DNA from: Flavobacteriaceae bacterium
GTDB taxonomy: Bacteria; Bacteroidota; Bacteroidia; Flavobacteriales; Flavobacteriaceae
NCBI GenBank assembly: GCA_030148025.1
Contig: JASBUG010000039.1
Span: forward strand, 1-64,000
Direction of reading: 5' to 3'
DNA: 64,000 bases
Shown: positions 57,011-64,000 of the stretch, piece by piece
Layout: each line of letters starts with the position of its first letter
How positions within the stretch are numbered: the first letter of the stretch is position 1
The notes under the pieces: model-generated
The model's input: the letters and a program-made list of their open reading frames with translations, nothing else
Told to the model about the DNA's origin: nothing
The model's database searches: none
Translations under genes and position numbers: made by a program

Positions 57011-57537
57011 TACTCTAAATATAGATCGATTAAACCAGAAGGTGTTTCTACTGTAATAGTTTTAGCGTCACGATTAACCTCAATAATAAACTCATCGTTC
57101 ATAGGAATAAGAATTTCGATACCATCTCGATCTATTTCAAATAATGCTTGAGCTGTAGAATCATTGATGCCTTTTATAATACCTACAGCGCCAAATTCCT
57201 TGTCAATAATGGTAAAACCAATTACTTCATGAAAATAGAACTTGTTCCCCTCTAGCTTTGGAAGTAATTCCAAAGGTAGGTATAGCTCGCTTTTTATTAA
57301 ACTATCAGCATCTGCTTCAGTATCGACATCTTCAAATTTTATTCGTAATAAATCTGATTTATGCAATTGTGAATGTTCAATAAAAAAAGGGAGTAGTGTA
57401 TTTCTGTGCGATACAAAAATAGCGTCTAAGTTTTCATATAGTTCTGGTTGATCGGTATCTAGCTTTGCTAATACTTCGCCTTTAAAACTATACTTCTTAA
57501 CAATTTTACCAAGATAAAAACAATCTTCTTTTTTCAT
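57010..57537 (-). CDS. rimM: 16S rRNA processing factor RimM
   Basis: Assists maturation of the 30S head by binding S19. 175 residues: N-terminal barrel (CFYLGKIVKKYSFKGEVLA) and C-terminal PRC-barrel (KFYFHEVIGFTIIDKEFGAV, ending IPMNDEFIIEVNRDAKTI). Downstream of rpsP as in most bacteria, but a strong terminator lies between the two, so the expression link is probably weakened or regulated. Confidence 0.95.
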   Translation of the reverse strand: MKKEDCFYLGKIVKKYSFKGEVLAKLDTDQPELYENLDAIFVSHRNTLLPFFIEHSQLHKSDLLRIKFEDVDTEADADSLIKSELYLPLELLPKLEGNKFYFHEVIGFTIIDKEFGAVGIIKGINDSTAQALFEIDRDGIEILIPMNDEFIIEVNRDAKTITVETPSGLIDLYLE

Positions 57538-57546
57538 GTTTATAAA

Positions 57547-57578
57547 TAAAAAAACCTGACAGCGAACTATCAGGTTTA
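57547..57578 (-). terminator. Strong terminator between rpsP and rimM
   Basis: On the minus strand AAACCTGATAG and CTGTCAGGTTT form an 11-pair stem (one U-G) closed by a TTCG tetraloop, followed by seven Ts. It lies 22 nt after the rpsP stop and 10 nt before rimM. Confidence 0.92.
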
Positions 57579-57599
57579 AAAGTATAAAAAATTAATTTT

Positions 57600-58112
57600 T
57601 TACTCTTCTTCGTTTGTAGCTTCAGCTTCTACTTCTGGAGCTTCTTCAGCAACTTCTTCTTCAGCTGGAGCAGCCGCAGCAATTCTTGCTTCGTTTACTG
57701 CTTTTTCAGCTTCTAAAGCTTTAGCTTTAGCATCTGCATCAGCTTTTGCTAAGCCATCTTTTTTAGCATCTACTTTAGCTGCTTTTTCCTCTAACCAAGC
57801 TTGGAATTTCTTTTCAGCTTCTTCTTCAGTTAAAGCACCTTTTTTAACACCTCCAGCTAAATGGTTTTTTAGCATAGCACCTTTATAAGATAAAATTGCT
57901 CTTGCAGTATCAGTTGGTTGCGCTCCATTTTGAAGCCATTTAACTGCACCATCAACATTTAAATCTATTTGAGCTGGGTTAGTGTTTGGATTGTAAGTTC
58001 CTAGTTTTTCTAAGAATTTACCATCTCTTTTTGATCTTGCATCTGCTGCAACAATCCAGTAAAAAGGTTTTCCTTTTTTACCGTGTCTTTGTAGTCTTAA
58101 TTTAACTGCCAT
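57600..58112 (-). CDS. rpsP: 30S ribosomal protein S16 with Ala/Glu-rich tail
   Basis: Structural protein of the small subunit. The first 80 residues are the conserved S16 fold ([35 protein letters not shown]). The remaining 90 residues are an Ala-, Lys- and Glu-rich tail ending in [19 protein letters not shown], an extension seen in Bacteroidota S16; it is probably flexible and outside the fold. A consensus promoter and a small hairpin leader (GAGGT/ACCTC, 58125-58139) lie upstream. Confidence 0.97.
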   Translation of the reverse strand: MAVKLRLQRHGKKGKPFYWIVAADARSKRDGKFLEKLGTYNPNTNPAQIDLNVDGAVKWLQNGAQPTDTARAILSYKGAMLKNHLAGGVKKGALTEEEAEKKFQAWLEEKAAKVDAKKDGLAKADADAKAKALEAEKAVNEARIAAAAPAEEEVAEEAPEVEAEATNEEE

Positions 58113-58158
58113 AAAAATTAATTAGTGAGGTTCTCGACCTCTGTTATTAATGAGAGCG

Positions 58159-58187
58159 CAAAGATACTATAAAATTCTAATTCTCAA
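58159..58187 (-). promoter_or_regulatory. Promoter of rpsP
   Basis: On the minus strand TTG (58185-58187) and TATCTTTG (58159-58166) are separated by 18 bp. The transcript starts near 58152 and has a leader of about 40 nt with a short hairpin. Confidence 0.65.
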
Positions 58188-58210
58188 GTAAAAGGTTTAA
58201 AATTTTATTA

Positions 58211-58218
58211 TACTTTTG
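58211..58218 (+). promoter_or_regulatory. -7 promoter box for the DUF6252-like lipoprotein
   Basis: TACTTTTG matches TAnnTTTG, 24 nt before the ATG at 58243 and overlapping the earlier in-frame start at 58216, which it argues against. Confidence 0.5.
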
Positions 58219-58242
58219 AGTTTCGAAAAACGTTATGTGTCT

Positions 58243-58935
58243 ATGAAAAGATTTTTTGCGCTCCTAATCTTGGTTCTTAGCTTAAATAGCTGTGGTGATG
58301 GTGTACAGTTTAACAACCCTTCATTTCAAGGAATTAAAGATGGTCAGTTATTTTGGAAAGCTACTGGGTATTCAATAGAAATAGATGATACAACTGGATT
58401 TCTAACTTTTGTTGGAAGTAGTAGTGCTGGCGTATTAACATTGCGAGTACCATCGGCTAGTGTTGGGACATATGTGTTAGGGAATGTGCCGTCGATGGAA
58501 GCAGCTTTTACAGATAATAATTCCCTTGAATTTTCAACAAATAATATAGGTGGCAGAGGACCTTTTAATTTTAGTGATGGTGAAATTGTAATTGAAGAAA
58601 TTGACCTTGCTAAGAACACTTTTACAGGAACGTTTAGGTTTAACGCCTATAATGCTGAAGGTTTAGAAAGTGTAAATTTTATGGAAGGTATTTTTTATAG
58701 ATTGCCGTTGTCATCGGGTTCTATTCCTTCTAATGTAGTAACATGTATTGATGTTCAAGCCGAAACTTCTCAAGCACTTCAATCGTTTCAGGATGCTGAT
58801 CCGTCAAACCCTATAGAATATACTACAGCCTGTAATGCCTATAGAGCAGCACTGCAGCGTCAACGAACTTATTGTGGTGATATAGATAATACTATTCAAG
58901 ATAGAATTGATAGTTTAGGGAATTGCACACCTTAG
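58243..58935 (+). CDS. DUF6252-like lipoprotein
   Basis: 230 residues from the ATG at 58243. Signal MKRFFALLILVLSLNSC with a lipobox cysteine, then a beta-rich domain (GQLFWKATGYSIEIDDTTG, GVLTLRVPSASVGTYVLG, TGTFRFNAYN) that I place in the DUF6252 group, and a short Cys-containing helical C-terminus (VQAETSQALQSFQDADPSN). Exported and lipid-anchored; function unknown. The 155-nt gap to dnaE holds only A/T-rich sequence with a weak dyad near 59010. Confidence 0.65.
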   Translation: MKRFFALLILVLSLNSCGDGVQFNNPSFQGIKDGQLFWKATGYSIEIDDTTGFLTFVGSSSAGVLTLRVPSASVGTYVLGNVPSMEAAFTDNNSLEFSTNNIGGRGPFNFSDGEIVIEEIDLAKNTFTGTFRFNAYNAEGLESVNFMEGIFYRLPLSSGSIPSNVVTCIDVQAETSQALQSFQDADPSNPIEYTTACNAYRAALQRQRTYCGDIDNTIQDRIDSLGNCTP

Positions 58936-59090
58936 TCTTTAAAAAGTAGACTGTTTATTATTCTTGTTTTTTGTTTAAAACTCTTTATAACTTCTCCCAA
59001 AAAAAGTGAAGTAAATATGTATTTTTATACACTTCGTTTTGTGAAAAAAACGAATATTCAATTCAATAAATAAACGACTGAACATAGGGA

Positions 59091-62000
59091 ATGTATTTAA
59101 TTTTTGATACTGAAACAACGGGATTGCCAAAACGTTGGAATGCACCCATTAGTGATACCGATAATTGGCCTAGATGTATACAAATTGCATGGCAATTGCA
59201 TGATGAGATGGGGAATTGTATCGAACATCAGGATTATTTGGTACAACCAGATGGGTTTAATATTCCGTATGATGCAGAAAAAATCCACGGTATTTCTACA
59301 GAGTTGGCTCAGGAACAGGGAGTGCCTTTGACAGAAGTATTAGAAAAATTTAATGCAGCCCTACAAAAGGCAAAATTTGTAGTAGGGCAAAATGTAGGGT
59401 TCGATGTAAATATTATGGGTTGTGAGTTCTTTCGTGAAGATACTGCGACGTCATTACAAGAATTACCGGTTTTAGATACATGTACAGAGCATACGGCATT
59501 ATTGTGTAAAATTCCAGGAGGAAGAGGAGGGAAATATAAACTACCAACCTTAACCGAATTACATCAATACTTATTTGGTAAGGCTTTTGAAGAAGCCCAT
59601 AATGCAACTGCCGATGTTGAAGCTACTACACGATGTTTTCTTGAATTAATCAGAAGGCAAGAATATACTCAGGAACAGTTAGATGTTCAACCAGATTACT
59701 TTAAGAATTTCAGTGAGGCTAATCCAGCCGAAATCAAGCTAATAGGGCTTAAACATATTAATTTAAAGGCAGCATCTGCTAAAATTAATGAACGATTAGA
59801 AAAAGAACAAGCTGCTCTTGGAGATGTAGATCAGGTTAACTCGGGCGATCTTGCAAAGTTAAACGAAGTCGATTTTGTACATCTTCATAACCATTCGCAA
59901 TTCTCTATATTACAGTCTACAATTAGTATTGGTGACCTTGTAAAAGAAGCAGCGAACAATAATATGAATGCTGTTGCTCTTACTGATCATGCCAATATGA
60001 TGGGAGCGTTTCATTTTGTAAGAGAGGTCGGTAATCATAATAAATCTGTAAAAGATAGAAATGCAGAAGCGATAGCTAAGGGAGAAGAGCCGACTGCAAA
60101 AGAAATAACCCCAATAATAGGATGTGAGTTTTTTGTTTGTGATGATCATACCAACAAGACTCAAAAAGATTATGGCTATCAAATAGTCTTGATAGCAAAA
60201 AACAAGAACGGCTACCATAACCTTGCTAAAATGTCGTCTATAGCATATACTGACGGATTTTATTATGTGCCTAGAATTGATAGAAAGGTTATTGAACAAT
60301 ATAAAGAAGATGTTATTGTTCTCACAGGGAACTTGTATGGTGAAGTGCCTAGTAAGGTCTTAAATGTTGGTGAACGACAAGCAGAAGAGGCGTTGATTTG
60401 GTGGAAAGAACAGTTTGGTGATGATTTGTATGTAGAATTAATGCGCCACAATCAAGAAGATGAGAATAGAGTTAATCCTGTGCTAATCAATTTGGCTCGT
60501 AAACACGACGTTAAAATTGTAGCGACCAATAACACATATTACGCTGCTAAAGAAGATGCTAATGCCCATGACATTTTATTGTGTGTAAAAGATGGGGAAA
60601 AACAAGCAACACCTATAGGAAGAGGGCGTGGTTACCGTTATGGTTTACCAAATCAGGAGTACTATTTTAAATCTTCTGATGAGATGAAGACCATATTTAA
60701 AGATCTTCCTGAAGCTATCATTAACACTCAGGAAATAGTTGATAAAGTTGAACCTTTTGAATTAGCTCGTGATGTATTACTTCCTAAGTTTGATATTCCT
60801 GAAGAATTTATACATGCTGAAGATGCTGAAGATGGTGGGAAGCGAGGTGAGAATGCCTTCTTAAAACATTTGACTTATGAAGGTGCGAAAAAACGTTATG
60901 GTGAGATAACACCAGAAATAAAAGAGCGTCTCGATTTTGAATTAGATACTATTGAAAAAACAGGATACCCTGGATATTTCTTAATTGTTGAAGATTTTAT
61001 ACGGGAAGCTAGAAATATGGATGTGTCTGTTGGTCCAGGTCGTGGTTCTGCGGCAGGATCGGTAGTCGCATATTGTCTTTGGATTACTAATATAGACCCT
61101 ATTAAGTACGATCTGCTTTTTGAGCGTTTCTTAAATCCCGATCGTGTGAGTATGCCTGATATCGATATCGATTTTGATGATGAAGGGCGTGGCCGTGTAA
61201 TGGATTATGTAATTGATAAGTATGGTGCCAATCAGGTAGCTCAAATTATTACTTATGGAACCATGGCAGCAAAGTCTTCTATTAGAGATACTGCAAGAGT
61301 TCTGGATCTGCCACTTCATGATGCCGATAGAATAGCGAAGTTAATTCCTAATATGTCCAAACTGAATAAGATTTTTGGCAAGGATGAAAAAGAATTAAAA
61401 AGCAAGTTTAGAGCTGAGGAAATGGAACTTATTAATCAGCTGCTCAACATTTCTGAAGGAGACGATCTTGAGGCTGAAACTGTTAATCAGGCTCGTGTAT
61501 TAGAAGGGTCGGTAAGAAATACAGGGATTCATGCCTGTGGTGTAATTATTACGCCTGACGATATTACCAATTTCGTTCCGGTTTCGGTTGCAAAAGATTC
61601 CGATTTGTACGTTACCCAGTTCGATAACTCGGTTGTAGAAAGTGCAGGATTGCTGAAAATGGATTTCCTTGGACTAAAAACCCTGACACTAATTAAGGAT
61701 ACTGTAAAGATTGTAAAAGCAAAACACGGTATAGAATTAGATCCCGAAAATTTTCCGCTGGATGATGAAGAAACCTATGCGTTGTTCCAAAGAGGTGAAA
61801 CGGTTGGAATTTTTCAATACGAATCTCCTGGAATGCAAAAGCACATGCGCGACCTTAAACCAACCGTATTTGCCGATTTAATAGCAATGAATGCTTTATA
61901 CCGTCCTGGTCCTTTAGAATATATTCCAAGTTTTATTAGACGTAAACATGGCGATGAAGAGATAGAATATGATCTTCCCGAACTTGAAGAATACCTTGAA

Positions 62001-63479
62001 GAAACCTATGGTATTACTGTATATCAGGAGCAAGTAATGTTATTGTCTCAGAAGCTTGCAGATTTCACCAAAGGTGAAGCAGATGTATTACGTAAAGCCA
62101 TGGGTAAAAAGCAAAAGGCGGTACTAGATAAAATGAAGCCTAAATTTATTTCGCAAGCAGCAGCTAAAGGAATGGATGAGAAAAAGCTTGAGAAGATATG
62201 GAAAGACTGGGAAGCTTTCGCTAGTTACGCCTTTAATAAGTCTCACTCTACATGTTATGCTTGGATCGCCTACCAAACGGCTTATTTAAAAGCGCATTAT
62301 CCTGCAGAATATATGGCTGCGGTATTATCGAACAATATGAACGACATTAAGCAGGTGACCTTTTTTATGGAAGAATGCAAGCGCATGAAGCTTAATGTAC
62401 TTGGGCCAGATGTAAATGAAAGTTATTACAAGTTTTCGGTAAATAACGAAAATGCAGTTCGTTTTGGAATGGGCGCCATAAAAGGTGTTGGTCATGGCGC
62501 AGTAAAAACTATTGTTGAGAACAGGAAAGAAGATGGCAATTATAGATCGATATTCGATCTAGCTAAGCGAATAGACTTAAGAGCAGCAAACAAAAAAGCA
62601 TTCGAAAATTTAGCAAATGCGGGCGCTTTCGATTGTTTTAGTACAACTCACAGAGCACAGTATTTTCACGATTCAGGAGATGGAATTACCTTTTTAGAAA
62701 AGACCATTAAATATGCTAATAAGTATCAGGAAAATGAAAATTCGGCACAGGTGAGTTTGTTTGGAGAAGCCAGTAATGTGCAAATTCCAGAGCCAGAAGT
62801 ACCACCTTGTGAAGAATGGGGTACCATGGAGAAGTTGGCTAGAGAACGAGAGGTAGTAGGAATTTATATTTCAGGCCATCCGTTAGACGATTTTAAAATT
62901 GAAATGACCACATTTTGTAATGCTGAAGTAAGCCTGTTTAATGATCTGGGGAACTATGTAAATCGTGAATTAACTTTTGGCGGTGTAGTTACAGATGTGC
63001 AGCATCGAGTGAGCAAACAAGGAAAAGGATGGGCAGCATTTACTATTGAGGACTATGTAGATTCGTATGAGTTTAGAATTTTTGGAGAAGATTACTTAAA
63101 ATTCAGGCATTTTTTAATGATCAGCAATTTTGTATATGTTCGTGCTTTTGTTCGAGAAGGTTGGGTAAATAGAGATACTGGTAAGAAAAGTGACCCTAGA
63201 ATACAATTCAATAATTTTCAATTATTGCATGATGTCATGGATGCTTATGCAAAAAAGTTATCTATTCAGGTAAACATACACGATCTTAAAACAGATAAAA
63301 TTGAGGGTATTAAAGAGCTAATACATATGCATCCTGGTAATAGTGCTCTTAATTTTGTGATCTATGATAATAAAGATCAGTTAAAACTAACAATGCCTAG
63401 CAGAAAACAAAAGGTTAAAATTTCGCAAGAATTGCTTAATGAATTAGAGGGTTTTGATGTGCATTATAGACTTAATTAA
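59091..63479 (+). CDS. dnaE: DNA polymerase III alpha subunit with N-terminal epsilon-like exonuclease
   Basis: Replicative polymerase of 1462 residues. Residues 1-200 are a DnaQ-type 3'-5' exonuclease (MYLIFDTETTGLPKRW; VVGQNVGFDVNIMGCEFF; HNATADVEATT, all DEDDh residues present). The PHP domain starts near 261 (FVHLHNHSQFSILQSTISIG). The polymerase active-site acids are in RVSMPDIDIDFDDEGRGR near 688, with VGPGRGSAAGSVVAYCL before it; then FNKSHSTCYAWIAYQTAYL and an OB-fold near 1300 (ELTFGGVVTDVQHRVSKQGK). The exonuclease fusion puts proofreading in the same chain. Confidence 0.97.
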   Translation: MYLIFDTETTGLPKRWNAPISDTDNWPRCIQIAWQLHDEMGNCIEHQDYLVQPDGFNIPYDAEKIHGISTELAQEQGVPLTEVLEKFNAALQKAKFVVGQNVGFDVNIMGCEFFREDTATSLQELPVLDTCTEHTALLCKIPGGRGGKYKLPTLTELHQYLFGKAFEEAHNATADVEATTRCFLELIRRQEYTQEQLDVQPDYFKNFSEANPAEIKLIGLKHINLKAASAKINERLEKEQAALGDVDQVNSGDLAKLNEVDFVHLHNHSQFSILQSTISIGDLVKEAANNNMNAVALTDHANMMGAFHFVREVGNHNKSVKDRNAEAIAKGEEPTAKEITPIIGCEFFVCDDHTNKTQKDYGYQIVLIAKNKNGYHNLAKMSSIAYTDGFYYVPRIDRKVIEQYKEDVIVLTGNLYGEVPSKVLNVGERQAEEALIWWKEQFGDDLYVELMRHNQEDENRVNPVLINLARKHDVKIVATNNTYYAAKEDANAHDILLCVKDGEKQATPIGRGRGYRYGLPNQEYYFKSSDEMKTIFKDLPEAIINTQEIVDKVEPFELARDVLLPKFDIPEEFIHAEDAEDGGKRGENAFLKHLTYEGAKKRYGEITPEIKERLDFELDTIEKTGYPGYFLIVEDFIREARNMDVSVGPGRGSAAGSVVAYCLWITNIDPIKYDLLFERFLNPDRVSMPDIDIDFDDEGRGRVMDYVIDKYGANQVAQIITYGTMAAKSSIRDTARVLDLPLHDADRIAKLIPNMSKLNKIFGKDEKELKSKFRAEEMELINQLLNISEGDDLEAETVNQARVLEGSVRNTGIHACGVIITPDDITNFVPVSVAKDSDLYVTQFDNSVVESAGLLKMDFLGLKTLTLIKDTVKIVKAKHGIELDPENFPLDDEETYALFQRGETVGIFQYESPGMQKHMRDLKPTVFADLIAMNALYRPGPLEYIPSFIRRKHGDEEIEYDLPELEEYLEETYGITVYQEQVMLLSQKLADFTKGEADVLRKAMGKKQKAVLDKMKPKFISQAAAKGMDEKKLEKIWKDWEAFASYAFNKSHSTCYAWIAYQTAYLKAHYPAEYMAAVLSNNMNDIKQVTFFMEECKRMKLNVLGPDVNESYYKFSVNNENAVRFGMGAIKGVGHGAVKTIVENRKEDGNYRSIFDLAKRIDLRAANKKAFENLANAGAFDCFSTTHRAQYFHDSGDGITFLEKTIKYANKYQENENSAQVSLFGEASNVQIPEPEVPPCEEWGTMEKLAREREVVGIYISGHPLDDFKIEMTTFCNAEVSLFNDLGNYVNRELTFGGVVTDVQHRVSKQGKGWAAFTIEDYVDSYEFRIFGEDYLKFRHFLMISNFVYVRAFVREGWVNRDTGKKSDPRIQFNNFQLLHDVMDAYAKKLSIQVNIHDLKTDKIEGIKELIHMHPGNSALNFVIYDNKDQLKLTMPSRKQKVKISQELLNELEGFDVHYRLN

Positions 63480-63645
63480 AATATAAAAACTAAAAAATAG
63501 TTTGTAACTTTACAACCACTAGTTAATTGCCATAACACCAATCAATTTTTAAATAGGCAAAACAAATAGTATCAGTGTAAGCATTGGTTTATTTTTTGAC
63601 TAATATTGCAATAAATTAGAATAAAACACAATTAAATTAAATATT

Positions 63646-63963
63646 ATGGCATTAGAAATAACAGATGCAACGTTTGAAGAAACAGTATTAAAGAGTGATA
63701 AACCAGTAATGGTAGATTTTTGGGCTGCTTGGTGTGGACCATGTCGTATGGTAGGACCAGTGATCGAACAAATTAGCGAAGAATATGAAGGAAGAGCTGT
63801 TGTAGGTAAGGTTGATGTTGATGCAAATCAAGAATTTGCTGCAAAATATGGTGTTCGTAACATTCCTACAGTATTAGTGTTTCAAAATGGAGAAGTAGTT
63901 GGTCGTCAAGTAGGTGTATCACCAAAAAACGTATATGCTGAAGCATTAGATTCACTATTATAA
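63646..63963 (+). CDS. trxA: Thioredoxin
   Basis: 105-residue general disulfide reductase. Active site MVDFWAAWCGPCRMVGPVIE near residue 25 (WCGPC), cis-proline in VRNIPTVLVFQNGEVVGR. Cytosolic, no signal. The 166-nt gap after dnaE carries only A/T-rich sequence with a small dyad (TTGTAA/TTACAA, near 63501-63515) and presumably its promoter. The last 37 bases of the window after its stop show nothing I can name. Confidence 0.97.
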   Translation: MALEITDATFEETVLKSDKPVMVDFWAAWCGPCRMVGPVIEQISEEYEGRAVVGKVDVDANQEFAAKYGVRNIPTVLVFQNGEVVGRQVGVSPKNVYAEALDSLL

Positions 63964-64000
63964 GTCACAATGTAAAAGAAAACATAAAAGGTTTGCCTAA

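Noticed and set aside
59910-60299. 129-residue antisense open frame in dnaE
   Set aside because: It lies across the conserved PHP-domain coding sequence of dnaE and has no start signal or family match.

Overview
The window is a 64 kb piece of a flavobacterial chromosome (phylum Bacteroidota, most likely family Flavobacteriaceae). The evidence is low GC, promoters of the Bacteroidota type (TAnnTTTG at -7), two type IX secretion (T9SS) type A sorting domains, a SusC-like TonB-dependent receptor, flavobacterial families of unknown function (DUF3098, DUF3127, DUF4271, DUF4296, DUF4301), bacterial GGGP synthase, and a DnaE carrying its own N-terminal exonuclease. The genus cannot be fixed from the sequence. 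I see no phage, insertion sequence, CRISPR array, rRNA or tRNA. Gene density is very high, and no gene-free gap exceeds about 270 bp.

Layout. 1-8.7 kb: the 5' part of ahcY, then a tightly overlapping six-gene operon (phosphopantetheinyl transferase, GGGP synthase, PnuC, NadR-like kinase, DUF4301, ArfB), then a TPP riboswitch driving a TonB-dependent receptor, then a Rieske-like lipoprotein. 8.7-18 kb: greA-HIT behind a leader with two tandem hairpins, a histidine kinase, a flavin reductase, DUF3127 with an SSB-like tail, AtoE, aat, two tandem ppk2 genes, tag, a thioredoxin-like protein and a TonB-like protein. 18-23 kb: the envelope cluster ftsX, small protein, DUF3098, uppP, truB, then panE and an EamA exporter. 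23-31.9 kb: leuS, interrupted in frame by two repeat-derived insertions, a zinc peptidase, an Lrp regulator with a saccharopine dehydrogenase-like gene, and pckA. 31.9-38.3 kb: DUF4271-hemD, mannosyltransferase-pyrC-DUF4296, an epimerase and tyrS. 38.4-46.3 kb: a LuxE-like protein, two T9SS proteins, a PhoB/PhoR-like two-component pair, a glycosyltransferase, trmB, LysE and an alkyltransferase-like protein. 46.3-50.4 kb: an iron-sulfur and redox region (Mrp, NifU domain, ferredoxin reductase, ferredoxin) with a decayed four-helix-bundle gene between the last two. 50.4-64 kb: metallophosphoesterase, glutaryl-CoA dehydrogenase, Rieske oxygenase, an AdiC-like permease with a DDAH-like enzyme, trmN6, rimM, rpsP, a lipoprotein, dnaE and trxA.

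Most genes are housekeeping: translation and tRNA modification, envelope building, cofactor handling, central carbon metabolism and replication. The least ordinary signals are (i) palindromic repeats inserted in frame in leuS and also found between genes, (ii) the greA leader, whose two terminator-like hairpins can also pair with each other, (iii) a perfect CRP/FNR-type palindrome at about -42 of the ferredoxin reductase promoter, (iv) the relic of a four-helix-bundle (IVP-type) gene inside the reductase-ferredoxin unit, (v) the PnuC/kinase operon beside a TPP-controlled receptor, and (vi) DUF3127 ending in an SSB-like acidic tip. I found no clear new multi-gene defence or mobile system.
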